A DNA stretch of 32,329 nucleotides from Ilumatobacteraceae bacterium (GCA_025463265.1 JAOBWH010000069.1:1-32329), one strand, 5' to 3'; shown: positions 16,948 through 23,792, counted from the first letter of the stretch. Program-made: numbers and translations. The notes: generated by a model from the sequence alone, not told the origin.

Positions 16948-18090
16948 TCAGGCGCCTTCAGCGGCGAGGCGGTCCTGGGTGACCGCGTCCATCTCCAGGT
17001 ACTCCTCGCCGGTGTCGACCCAGTCCTCGAACTGGGTGACCCCGAGCGTGTCGAAGCGCTTGCGCAGCCAGCCGTCGTTGGCGTCGAGCAGGCCGAGCTT
17101 CTTGCAGTTCGGCACGATCTTGGAGAACAGCAGCTGCTGGAACGGATCCTGGTTCTTCACCTCGGGCGGCACCTCGAACAGCTTCACCGCCTCCTTCACG
17201 TTCACGCCGAGGCGGTCCCACACCTCTTGCTGGAGGAAGCGGTCGCGCATGCGCACGGCGGCCTCGAACGCGAACTCCTGGCGCTCCAGCAGCTCCGCCG
17301 CAGTGAGCTCCTCGTAGAACTCCTTGAGGGTGAGCACGCCGAAGGCCACGTGACGGGCCTCGTCGCTCATCACGTACCGGAGCAGCTGCTTGAGCAACGG
17401 GTCCGGCGTGGTGTTCATCGCCATGCCGAAGGCGGCGAGGGCCAGGCCCTCGACCATGATCTGCATGCCCAGGTAGGTCATGTCCCAACGGCTGTCGTTG
17501 ATGATGTCGTCGAGCAGCATCCGCAGGTGGGTGTTGATCGGGTAGTGCCCGTTCAACTTGGTGTCGAGGTACTTGGCGAACACCTCCACGTGGCGGGCCT
17601 CGTCCATCACCTGCGTGGACGCGTAGTACTTGGCATCGATCCACGGCACCGTCTCGACGATCTTCGCCGTGCACACGAGCGCGCCCTGCTCGCCGTGCAT
17701 GAACTGGCTCAAGCTCCAGTTCTGGTTCTCCATGGCGTGCTGGAGCCACTCCTTCTCGCCCCAGCTGGCGAACGGCGTGCGGCTGAGGTCCAGGCCGGCG
17801 GCGTCCATCTGCTGCTGGCGCATCATCGAGATGATCTGGGCGAAGTACTCCTGGTCGACCTCGACCGACCAGTCCAGGTCCGTCTCGCCGTTCCACTGGG
17901 CGTGCTTGGCCTTCTCGTACAGCTTGTTCAGCGCCGGGCGGCGGCCCTTCTCGTAATCCCACGTGAAGATGGCCGGTGCGTTGTCCTGCACCACGTGGAT
18001 GGCCTCGTCGATGTCCGTGTTGGACATGGCGATGATGGCCCGCAGGTCATCGCGGCTGGTGCGGCCGAGGATCTCTTCGTCGGTGGACAT
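16948..18090 (-). CDS. Ferritin-like diiron protein, probable oxygenase
   Basis: A 380-residue, strongly helical protein with a complete carboxylate-bridged diiron ligand set: Glu134 (HGEQGA), Glu164 and His167 (DEARH), Glu214 (MVEGLAL), Glu244 and His247 (DEARH). This resembles the AurF/ribonucleotide-reductase-like superfamily, so O2 activation is likely; the substrate is unknown. It is longer than ferritins or rubrerythrins. The ATG at 18090 has AGGGG upstream and follows a 15-bp inverted repeat. The next gene encodes an NTF2-like protein 5 nt away, possibly a partner that binds substrate or product. Base composition matches the neighbours. Confidence 0.82.
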   Translation of the reverse strand: MSTDEEILGRTSRDDLRAIIAMSNTDIDEAIHVVQDNAPAIFTWDYEKGRRPALNKLYEKAKHAQWNGETDLDWSVEVDQEYFAQIISMMRQQQMDAAGLDLSRTPFASWGEKEWLQHAMENQNWSLSQFMHGEQGALVCTAKIVETVPWIDAKYYASTQVMDEARHVEVFAKYLDTKLNGHYPINTHLRMLLDDIINDSRWDMTYLGMQIMVEGLALAAFGMAMNTTPDPLLKQLLRYVMSDEARHVAFGVLTLKEFYEELTAAELLERQEFAFEAAVRMRDRFLQQEVWDRLGVNVKEAVKLFEVPPEVKNQDPFQQLLFSKIVPNCKKLGLLDANDGWLRKRFDTLGVTQFEDWVDTGEEYLEMDAVTQDRLAAEGA

Positions 18091-18115
18091 CGGTTGCGGT
18101 TCCCCTGCTGGTATC

Positions 18116-18156
18116 GGGTGTCGGCGGCCGTGCGTTCCCCTCGGCCGCCGACACCC
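18116..18156. terminator. 15-bp perfect inverted repeat between orf148 and the diiron gene
   Basis: GGGTGTCGGCGGCCG (18116-18130) and its exact reverse complement (18142-18156) flank an 11-nt loop. It lies after the stop at 18170 and before the start at 18090, both on the minus strand. No T-run follows, so it may be a terminator of the non-U-tract kind, or a hairpin in the diiron leader. Confidence 0.5.
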
Positions 18157-18169
18157 ATTCTGTCGCAGA

Positions 18170-18616
18170 TCAGGCGAAGACGGCGGCGATCCGGTCGATC
18201 ACCTGCTGCTCCTCGGCGCTGGTGCCCTTGGCGGCGCCGGCGATGGCCGTGGCGATGTCGGTGAACCAGGTCTTCACCCCGGCAGCCTCGTCGGCGGGCA
18301 GCTTGTCGAGGGCCTTGGCCGCAATGGGCAGGTCGGCCAGCAGGGAGTCGACCATGGCGGGGATGGTGGGCGCCTTGTGGTGCTTGGCGTCCTGGCGCGC
18401 CTCCTTGCCCTTGGCGACCTCGATGATCTCGGCGATGAGGCCGTTGGCGGCCCCGTGGTCGTGCGGCATGGCGATCGCCTTGGCCGACGCCGTCGACTCC
18501 TTGATCATCGAGATCGGCCCGTGGGGCCCGACCGCCGCCATCGCCATCGAGATCAGCAGCGGCGCCTCGCCCACGGCCTCCCACTCGTCGTCGGTGAACA
18601 CGCTCTTGTCGGACAC
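18170..18616 (-). CDS. Helical protein of unknown function (orf148)
   Basis: A 148-residue Ala-rich protein predicted to be all helix, with no signal peptide, membrane segment or cysteine. It opens SDKSVFTDDEWEAVGEAPLLISMAMAAVGP, has a His-containing turn at MPHDHGAANGL, and ends in LPADEAAGVKTWFTDIATAIAGAA. I do not recognise a named family. The GTG start at 18616 has AGGGAGAG a few bases upstream, and codon use matches the neighbours, so it is probably real. It precedes the diiron gene on the same strand but is separated from it by a strong hairpin. Confidence 0.6.
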   Translation of the reverse strand: MSDKSVFTDDEWEAVGEAPLLISMAMAAVGPHGPISMIKESTASAKAIAMPHDHGAANGLIAEIIEVAKGKEARQDAKHHKAPTIPAMVDSLLADLPIAAKALDKLPADEAAGVKTWFTDIATAIAGAAKGTSAEEQQVIDRIAAVFA

Positions 18617-18805
18617 GTCGGCTCTCCCTGGTCGGCCTCGCTGGTGGAGCAGCGAGCCTACCGGCGGCGCTCGGGCCCCCTCACCGGCGACGGCTCACAC
18701 GCAGCCGGGACGCGACGAAGTCGCCCGGGGGTGGTCGGGCGGGCTTCGTCGCTGGGTGACCCCGGGGTTCGAGCGGGACCAGGTGGTTGAGGACGCCCTG
18801 CGTCG

Positions 18806-18941
18806 CTAGGCGGCGTGGGCGAAGGGTGGTGGGTCGATGGTGGTGCCGTCGGGTCGCTGGAAGATCAGGCCGGCGGGGCCGCGTATGAGGGTCCAGCCGT
18901 GGTGGACCATCCGGTGGTGGTGCGGGCACAGCAGGGCGAGA
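18806..18941 (-). pseudogene. 3' fragment of the split DUF222 HNH endonuclease gene
   Basis: The minus strand reads INLALLCPHHHRMVHHGW, then ~27 more residues, to a TAG at 18806-18808. This is the second half of an HNH motif plus the usual C-terminal tail of a 13E12-type protein. It has no start codon of its own. It continues in frame the DUF222 fragment that ends at the right border of the inserted element (22656), giving a rejoined protein of about 422 residues. The fragment therefore marks the left edge of the insertion. Confidence 0.88.
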
Positions 18942-18944
18942 TTG
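18938..18944. other. Left attachment site core (attL)
   Basis: GAGATTG here pairs with GAGGTTG at 22650-22656. To the left is DUF222 coding sequence and to the right the element. The single mismatch and the symmetry of the joined ends place the likely crossover at TT (18942-18943). A short core shared by attL and attR is normal for serine integrases. Confidence 0.7.
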
Positions 18945-18956
18945 ATCACACGTCGT

Positions 18957-18962
18957 TAGTCT
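18957..18962 (+). promoter_or_regulatory. -10 box TAGTCT of the recombinase
   Basis: TAGTCT ends 6 nt before the ATG at 18969, which suggests a leaderless transcript. In the integrated state the expected -35 position (18934-18939) is host sequence GGGCGA. In a closed circle it would be TTGTGA (22646-22651) at 17-bp spacing. Confidence 0.5.
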
Positions 18963-18968
18963 GACCCC

Positions 18969-20360
18969 ATGGCCCGAGCCGCTGTGTACGCCCGAATCTC
19001 CTCTGACGACGGGACCGCCCTGGGCGTGACCCGGCAGGTCGAGGACTGCCGAAAGCTGGCAGCCGATCTCGGGTGGGAGGTAGCGGACGAGTACATCGAC
19101 AACGACGTTTCGGCCTACTCCGGCAAGAAGCGCCCCTCCTACGAGCGGATGCTCGCTGATCTCACGGACGGGTTTGCTGACGCTGTGGTCTGCTACCACG
19201 CTGACCGGCTGACCCGTCGACCGATCGAAACCGAGCAGTTCCTCGAGCGGATCGAAGCGGCAGGTGTGCGCCACGTCCGGTTCGTTGCTGGCGGTGAACT
19301 CGACTTGGGCAACGGCGATGGACTCGTGGTGCTGCGCATGCTGGGAGCAGTCGCAGCGAACGAGTCCGCCACGAAGTCACGGCGAGTCCGCCGCAAGCTC
19401 GACCAAGTGGCTGCGAGCGGGATGCCCCACGGGGGATCGCTGCGGCCCTACGGGTTCGACACCGACCGGATCACCCACCGGCCCGACGAGGCCGCCATGG
19501 TCCGCACCATCGTCGCTCGGTACCTCGCCGGAGACAGCCTGCGGTCGATCACGTCATGGCTCCAAGACCAAGATGCCCCAACCGTGTCGGGCAAGCCGTG
19601 GAACTCGACAACGGTACGAGGAATCTTGAAGTCCGCTCGCAACGCCGGCCTGCGGGTCCACCGGGGCGAAGTCGTCGGGCCGGCCGCATGGGAGCCGATC
19701 ATCAGCGAAGCCGACCACGCCCGAGTGCTCGCCCGCCTGGACCAACAAGCCTCCACCGGCCGGCGAACCCCTCGCCGCTATCTGCTGTCGGGGCTACTGC
19801 GCTGCGGCAAGTGCGGCCACAAGCTCTACTCAGCCGCCCGCATCGACAGCCGCCGCTACGTCTGCTCCAAAGGCCCAGACTTCGGAGGCTGCGGCAAGCT
19901 CACCATCGTCGCCCCGCCCGTCGAGGAACTCGTCACCGCCGCCGTCCTCTACCGGCTCGACACCCCCGAACTCGCCGCAGCGCTCACTGGTCAAGCCGCC
20001 GAGGCCGAGCACACCGCCGCCCTGTCTGAAGCCCTCGCCGTGGACCGTGCGATGCTCGACGTACTGGCCGAGACATTCGCCGATGGCAAGATCGGCGTAC
20101 GGGAGTGGATGGCGGCACGTTCGAAGATCGAACCCCGCATCATCGACACCGAGCGACGGCTCGCACGCCGCACCCACAGCGACGCCCTCACCGGATGGAT
20201 CGGCAACAGCGCAGGCCTACAGGCCTCGTGGCAAGACCTGAACCTCACCCGACAAGCCGCCATCGTCGGAGCTATCGTCGCCCACATCAACATCAAGCCC
20301 GGAACACCCGGTGCCCGAGAGCTCGACCCGAACCGAGTCGGAATCGTCTGGAAGCTCTGA
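18969..20360 (+). CDS. Large serine recombinase (integrase)
   Basis: A 463-residue site-specific recombinase that would integrate the element, and excise it if a directionality factor is supplied. The resolvase domain carries catalytic Ser11 (VYARISSD) and DRLTRR (79-84). The Recombinase domain covers ~155-260 (SLRPYGFDTDRITHRPDEAAMVRTIVARYL onward). A zinc ribbon has Cys279, Cys282, Cys299 and Cys308. A coiled-coil and basic C-terminus follow. Length is at the short end of the class, close to the phiRv1 integrase of Mycobacterium tuberculosis, which also inserts into a 13E12-family repeat. The ATG is only 26 nt from the attL core. Confidence 0.95.
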   Translation: MARAAVYARISSDDGTALGVTRQVEDCRKLAADLGWEVADEYIDNDVSAYSGKKRPSYERMLADLTDGFADAVVCYHADRLTRRPIETEQFLERIEAAGVRHVRFVAGGELDLGNGDGLVVLRMLGAVAANESATKSRRVRRKLDQVAASGMPHGGSLRPYGFDTDRITHRPDEAAMVRTIVARYLAGDSLRSITSWLQDQDAPTVSGKPWNSTTVRGILKSARNAGLRVHRGEVVGPAAWEPIISEADHARVLARLDQQASTGRRTPRRYLLSGLLRCGKCGHKLYSAARIDSRRYVCSKGPDFGGCGKLTIVAPPVEELVTAAVLYRLDTPELAAALTGQAAEAEHTAALSEALAVDRAMLDVLAETFADGKIGVREWMAARSKIEPRIIDTERRLARRTHSDALTGWIGNSAGLQASWQDLNLTRQAAIVGAIVAHINIKPGTPGARELDPNRVGIVWKL

Positions 20361-20378
20361 CGGCGAGGCCCCGTCCGC

Positions 20379-20395
20379 AGCGGGCTTCGCCCGCT
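20379..20395. terminator. Hairpin between convergent recombinase and Rep genes
   Basis: AGCGGGC-TTC-GCCCGCT forms a 7-bp stem with a 3-nt loop, 18 nt after the recombinase stop, followed by TTT on the plus strand. It is a plausible terminator for the recombinase. Confidence 0.5.
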
Positions 20396-20518
20396 TTGCG
20401 GGCGGGCCCCCATCCAGCAGAACCACGACACGACCAACGACCGCAGCATCAGCCACCTTCACCGGGACGCCCTGCGCCGAACACGACGCCTCGACCCACG
20501 CCGCCAGGGCATCACCGC

Positions 20519-21316
20519 TCAGTCCCATGACGCCCACACGGCCGGAGGCCCCTGCCAGTCCTTCTCCTGATCGGAACACCACACATGCCCCGGCTGACGG
20601 CCCATGTGCTCAGCAGCGACCGCCAAGACCCCTTCCCGAGTCGGCGCCCACAACCGCACCCCGACCGGCTTGAATCCCTGAGCGACCTCGTAGCGGTGCA
20701 ACCCGCCCGTACGGCCCTTCTCCCTGAAATCCTTGGCGACGTACTTCGCCAGGTAGCCCGCAGCTCGCCTGGACTCCTCCAGCTTCCCCGACCCGACCGG
20801 CAGATCACCGAGCAGCTTGATGTGGACGAACCCCCGGCCCCACGACGCCTCGATCACCGAGCGCTTCACATACCGGCCTACTGCGAAGTGGACATGGAGG
20901 CCGTGGCCGGACTTGTGCCACTCCGGCACCCACACATACGGCAGCGGGTCACCGCCGAGCATCCGGCGCATCGACCGGAAGAACTCCCCAAGGTCGACCC
21001 GCAACTGGGCCTCGTCATGGCAACCCTCGCCCCGGTAAGTGAGCGTGCCCAGACGGTTGAGACGGTTCGACACGCAGTAGCGCCGGATCTCCCGCCGTGC
21101 CCGCCGCCCAGCCTCCGACACCGACCGCTCAGGATCAGCCGCAGGACCCCAGGAGCGCTGACGCTTCACCGGCAGCGAAGACCGGAACGAGCCACCGCCC
21201 TCCCCAGCAGTCGGGAACAACGACAGCGCCCAGCCAGGCCGGAACGCATCTACAGGATCGACAGAACCACCCTCACCACCCCCAGACGGGCGCGATGAAG
21301 GCACCACATGAGCCAC
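20519..21316 (-). CDS. HUH-superfamily rolling-circle replication initiator (Rep-like)
   Basis: A 265-residue protein with the three motifs of HUH endonucleases: motif 1 LGTLTYRG (~residues 89-96), motif 2 GLHVHFAVG with His141 and His143, and motif 3 YLAKYVAKD with Tyr188, Lys191, Tyr192 and Lys195. It should nick one strand at an origin and stay joined to the 5' end through a tyrosine, starting rolling-circle replication of the excised element. No helicase domain is attached. GTG at 21316 is chosen because GGAGG (complement of 21323-21327) lies 6 nt upstream; a TTG at 21349 would add 11 residues. A relaxase or transposase role is possible but the motif order favours Rep. Confidence 0.82.
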   Translation of the reverse strand: MAHVVPSSRPSGGGEGGSVDPVDAFRPGWALSLFPTAGEGGGSFRSSLPVKRQRSWGPAADPERSVSEAGRRARREIRRYCVSNRLNRLGTLTYRGEGCHDEAQLRVDLGEFFRSMRRMLGGDPLPYVWVPEWHKSGHGLHVHFAVGRYVKRSVIEASWGRGFVHIKLLGDLPVGSGKLEESRRAAGYLAKYVAKDFREKGRTGGLHRYEVAQGFKPVGVRLWAPTREGVLAVAAEHMGRQPGHVWCSDQEKDWQGPPAVWASWD

Positions 21317-21642
21317 AACAGGCCTCCGTGAAACCACCGCCCCGACCAAGCACCAAGCCCGGCGAGACGAACGTCAGCGACGATGAACGCCGAGACTCAA
21401 CCGCGCTTCAACCAGCGCAACCTAGGAGTCTCAAAGCGTGGACCAGGGCCTTGCCCCGTGAAGATCATCTCTCGCAGCCATGCCGGTTCCCCAGCGGCCC
21501 CACGAGAATCCCATGCCTGTAACTCGCCGTCAAGGGCGTCAGACACCACGGGCGATCGGCAAGTCCCGCCAGCCGTTCCGAGTTTCGTTGCATATTCAAG
21601 TAAAGAGCTGCGGGGGCGGCCATTCAAGTAGCATGCGCCAAC
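21317..21642. other. Non-coding stretch with hairpin and repeats, candidate origin
   Basis: About 326 bp between the divergent Rep and orfA genes. GAGACTC (21392-21398) and GAGTCTC (21426-21432) form a stem around a second GCGC/GCGC pair, with CAACC repeated three times in the loop region. ATTCAAGTA occurs twice (21594-21602 and 21622-21630), close to orfA. Short open frames here (for example 21383-21631 plus) show no family features or ribosome site. A double-strand origin next to rep, or regulator sites for orfA, would fit; neither is proven. Confidence 0.4.
21594..21630. repeat. Direct repeat ATTCAAGTA upstream of orfA
   Basis: The 9-mer occurs at 21594-21602 and 21622-21630, 28 bp apart. 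The second copy runs into the candidate -10 box TAGCAT (21629-21634), so a protein bound here would affect orfA transcription. Confidence 0.5.
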
Positions 21643-22260
21643 GTGGGATGGCCCTCCGGGTGGATCGAGTGGAGCACGGCCGTCCAGACGGCCCTGACGG
21701 TCCTCGCATTTCCTCTTGGGGTGATCGCATTTTTCTATGGCAGAAAGCAGCTACGGGAGACCCGGTCGGCTGCGGAGGCTGCAAGTCAAGCTGCAATGGA
21801 AACACAAGGCCGCCTACTGCGATCGCGCCTTATGATGCATCTTCACTTAGTTCGCCAGGTTGAAGCTGATCTCATCGACTGTCGCAGAGACAACGATGTA
21901 ATGGGCGCTTCCCGGACTCTGAGAAGATGGCGAATCATCTCAGCAACTACGGCAGCGATTCTTGACGAGATCGGCAGTGAAATGGGCCCGTCCGTCGTCG
22001 CGTCGATCGAAATGGCCCGAATCGCAGAGGCTGGTTTGAACAAAGCAACTGGAGTGGTGGACGTTACGCGACGAACTCGCCAGATCACGGAGGAAGTCTC
22101 CACGCTCTCAGATCAAATGACCGCCGCTGCCGAGAACATTGCGACGGCTCGGTCCACCGAGTTGGAGCATGAGTCGACCAAGCAGCAGGCTGACAGCCAT
22201 GACCATACGGCGACGGCCCTCGACCCTCTAGACCCCGCAGTCTCCACGCCGTCCAATTAG
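21643..22260 (+). CDS. orfA: membrane-anchored helical protein, element cargo
   Basis: A 205-residue protein of unknown family. One hydrophobic helix near the N-terminus (residues ~13-30, VQTALTVLAFPLGVIAFF) is followed by YGRKQLRETRSAAEAASQAA, so the bulk is probably cytoplasmic and helical, with heptad-like stretches near 30-60 and 145-175. The last ~40 residues are polar and likely disordered. GTG 21643 lies 8 nt after TAGCAT and has no Shine-Dalgarno sequence, so a leaderless start is likely. Codons are visibly richer in A/T than in chromosomal neighbours, pointing to transfer. Its stop forms part of the ribosome site of orfB. It does not look like a replication, transfer or virion gene. 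Confidence 0.7.
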   Translation: MGWPSGWIEWSTAVQTALTVLAFPLGVIAFFYGRKQLRETRSAAEAASQAAMETQGRLLRSRLMMHLHLVRQVEADLIDCRRDNDVMGASRTLRRWRIISATTAAILDEIGSEMGPSVVASIEMARIAEAGLNKATGVVDVTRRTRQITEEVSTLSDQMTAAAENIATARSTELEHESTKQQADSHDHTATALDPLDPAVSTPSN

Positions 22261-22263
22261 GAG
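22259..22263 (+). promoter_or_regulatory. Ribosome binding site of orfB overlapping the orfA stop
   Basis: AGGAG here includes the last two bases of the orfA TAG stop. It is 5 nt from ATG 22269 and only 2 nt from ATG 22266, so the second ATG is the likely start, and translation is probably coupled to orfA. Confidence 0.6.
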
Positions 22264-22268
22264 CGATG

Positions 22269-22619
22269 ATGCCCGCCCAAGTAGTCGATGTAATCAAAGC
22301 CCTAGCATCTGCAACGGAATTGGAGCAGCTCAGCTGGCGCAAGACAGACGACCCTGGCGCCTTTATTTTGGCGCGATCTCAGGGCGCTGTGACCGTCTGG
22401 GATACCGGGAAGAGGGATCCCAACAATAATGATTGGGTGTTGGTTGGACTGCGCTTTCTTGACAACGATGGCGAAACTGTCTTCGAGTACATCGAGGCCG
22501 AAACCAATACCGACCTGGACCGCCCGCTCCAGAACTTGTACAAAGCCGTGCTGACGACGACCTCCGAGATCGGTCAGACAATGTCAGCCTGGCTGGAGGA
22601 TCTTACCGACCTGTTCTGA
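22269..22619 (+). CDS. orfB: small soluble protein of unknown function, element cargo
   Basis: A 116-residue protein with a predicted helix-strand-helix order: VVDVIKALASATEL, strands around AFILARSQGAVTVWDT and DWVLVGLRFLDNDGETVFEYIEAE, then a C-terminal helix PLQNLYKAVLTTTSEIGQTMSAWLEDLTDLF. It has no cysteine, signal or membrane segment and is acidic. I do not recognise the family. It is translationally coupled to orfA and has the same lower-GC composition, so the two probably work together. Options are a two-part defence or toxin-antitoxin-like module, or an accessory of recombination such as a directionality factor; the sequence alone does not decide. Confidence 0.65.
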   Translation: MPAQVVDVIKALASATELEQLSWRKTDDPGAFILARSQGAVTVWDTGKRDPNNNDWVLVGLRFLDNDGETVFEYIEAETNTDLDRPLQNLYKAVLTTTSEIGQTMSAWLEDLTDLF

Positions 22620-22645
22620 GTCGGAGAACCGGACCGGTTCGTAAC

Positions 22646-22651
22646 TTGTGA
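22646..22651 (+). promoter_or_regulatory. TTGTGA box at the right end of the element
   Basis: When the ends are joined as a circle this TTGTGA lies 17 bp upstream of TAGTCT (18957-18962), making a -35/-10 pair for the recombinase. In the integrated state it points into the DUF222 gene and away from the recombinase. It also forms the left arm of the symmetric attP core (TGTGA...TCACA). Confidence 0.45.
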
Positions 22652-22656
22652 GGTTG
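22650..22656. other. Right attachment site core (attR)
   Basis: GAGGTTG, matching GAGATTG at attL with one mismatch. To the right is the 5' part of the DUF222 gene (Asn378 codon at 22653-22655); to the left is the element. The joined element ends read TGTGA-N6-TCACA around TT. Confidence 0.7.
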
Positions 22657-23792
22657 GCGATGTCGGTGCTGCCGCCGTTGCGCCACCAGCGGATGTGGTG
22701 GGCGTGGGCTCGGTGGTGGGTGGCGTGGCAGCCGGGGAACTCGCACGTGCCGCCGGAGCGGGCGATGAGCGCGGCGAGCATGGCGGCGGTGGCGAAACGT
22801 TGCTGGCGTCCGACGTGGAGGGGTTCGCCGTCGTCGTCGGTGACGACGAGCTGCAGGTCGGCCTGTTCCATCAGCTCTCGCAGGGAGGCTTGGCCGATGG
22901 GTCCGCCGCCGACGATGCGTGCCGACCAGGCCGCCCGTTGATCGGCGGGGATGCCGGCGCGGTCGAACAGGTCGGTGAGCTTGGCGCTGATGATCAGCAG
23001 GGGCCGCAGCTGCCCCCGCCGGCTGCTCACCGACCCATCCGCGATCAGGTCGACGAGGGCGGCGGCGACGAGCTCGTCCCAGGTGCGGTCGTCTTCGGTG
23101 AGCTGCCCCGCCCGTCGCCAGGTCTCGATGCGGGCGTTCACGGCTTCGGTGATGATCCCGAGCGACACCGGCGTGACGTCGAGCGAGATGAGCCCGCGCC
23201 CGGCGAACCCGGTGACGATCTCGGCGGTGTCGGCTTCGGAGTCGTGATCGGGTGGGCTGTCGGGCTCGTTCCGCCCGAGCTCGGCGAGCGCCCCGTAGCG
23301 CCACGCCCGCAAGAACCCCGCCAGCCCATCAGCGGTCCGCTTGCCGGCTTCGGCCACCAGAAGGGCCTCGTCGCGGTCGAACACCTCCGCCACCTCGGGC
23401 TTGCGCGCCGAAGTGACCAGCCGCAGGTGCGACAACGGCAACGACCCCTGCGATGCTGCCGCCGACACGTGGGGCATCGAGGCTGCGTCGAGCCCGGTGC
23501 GCCGCAGCACCGCTGCCGCCGAGCGGTGCGCACCGGTCTCGTTGACCAGCGCCGTCACCACCGTCGCCGCCCCATCCCGAGCCCAGCCCGCCGAGGCCTC
23601 CCACTGCGCCATCGCCGCCACCGCCGCTCCATCGGTCAGACACGCCAGCTGCGCACGCGCCGCCATCAACCCGGACAGCTCCGACCCGAGCGCCGTGGCC
23701 GGATCGACGTCGAGCACGGCGTCCACGAGCGCGTGGGCCCGGTTGCGCCTCGCCTCGCGTTCCGAATCCGTCGGCTGATCGAACATGCCCTC

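Larger units (their letters stand above)
18942..22655. mobile_element. Integrated ~3.7 kb element with serine recombinase and HUH Rep
   Basis: The element sits inside the HNH motif of a DUF222 gene, whose halves rejoin in frame once it is removed. From left to right it holds a large serine recombinase (+), a hairpin, a rolling-circle-type Rep (-), ~326 bp of non-coding DNA, and two overlapping-context small genes (+). Base composition of the right third is clearly lower in GC than the chromosome. No relaxase, FtsK-like transfer, capsid or terminase gene is seen, so it resembles a minimal integrating rolling-circle plasmid or satellite. Borders are drawn at the shared TT within GAG(A/G)TTG; the true crossover dinucleotide could differ by a few bases. 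Confidence 0.82.
22584..23786 (-). pseudogene. 5' part of a DUF222/13E12-type HNH endonuclease gene, split by the element
   Basis: The frame encodes 400 residues. The N-terminal ~300 are a DUF222 domain (RAHALVDAVLDVDPATALGSEL onward), and the C-terminus starts an HNH nuclease: CEFPGCHATHHRAHAHHIRWWRNGGSTDIANL. After Leu379 the frame enters the element and ends 21 residues later with an unrelated tail. The missing LCPHHHRMVHHGW half is at 18806-18941. Without it the nuclease should be inactive. ATG 23786 lies 6 nt after TACGAT (complement of 23793-23798), a leaderless pattern. A truncated product may still be made. DUF222-HNH genes are commonly repeated in actinobacterial genomes. Confidence 0.88.

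Noticed and set aside
18806-18941. Possibility that the 3' HNH fragment is an independent small gene
   Set aside because: It has no start codon, and it continues exactly in frame the fragment at the other border of the element.
21383-21631. 82-codon plus-strand frame and 76-codon minus-strand frame upstream of orfA
   Set aside because: No ribosome site or domain; they cover the hairpin and repeats, and codon composition looks random.
18942-22655. tRNA gene as integration target
   Set aside because: No tRNA-like cloverleaf or T-arm motif is seen at either border; both borders are DUF222 coding sequence.
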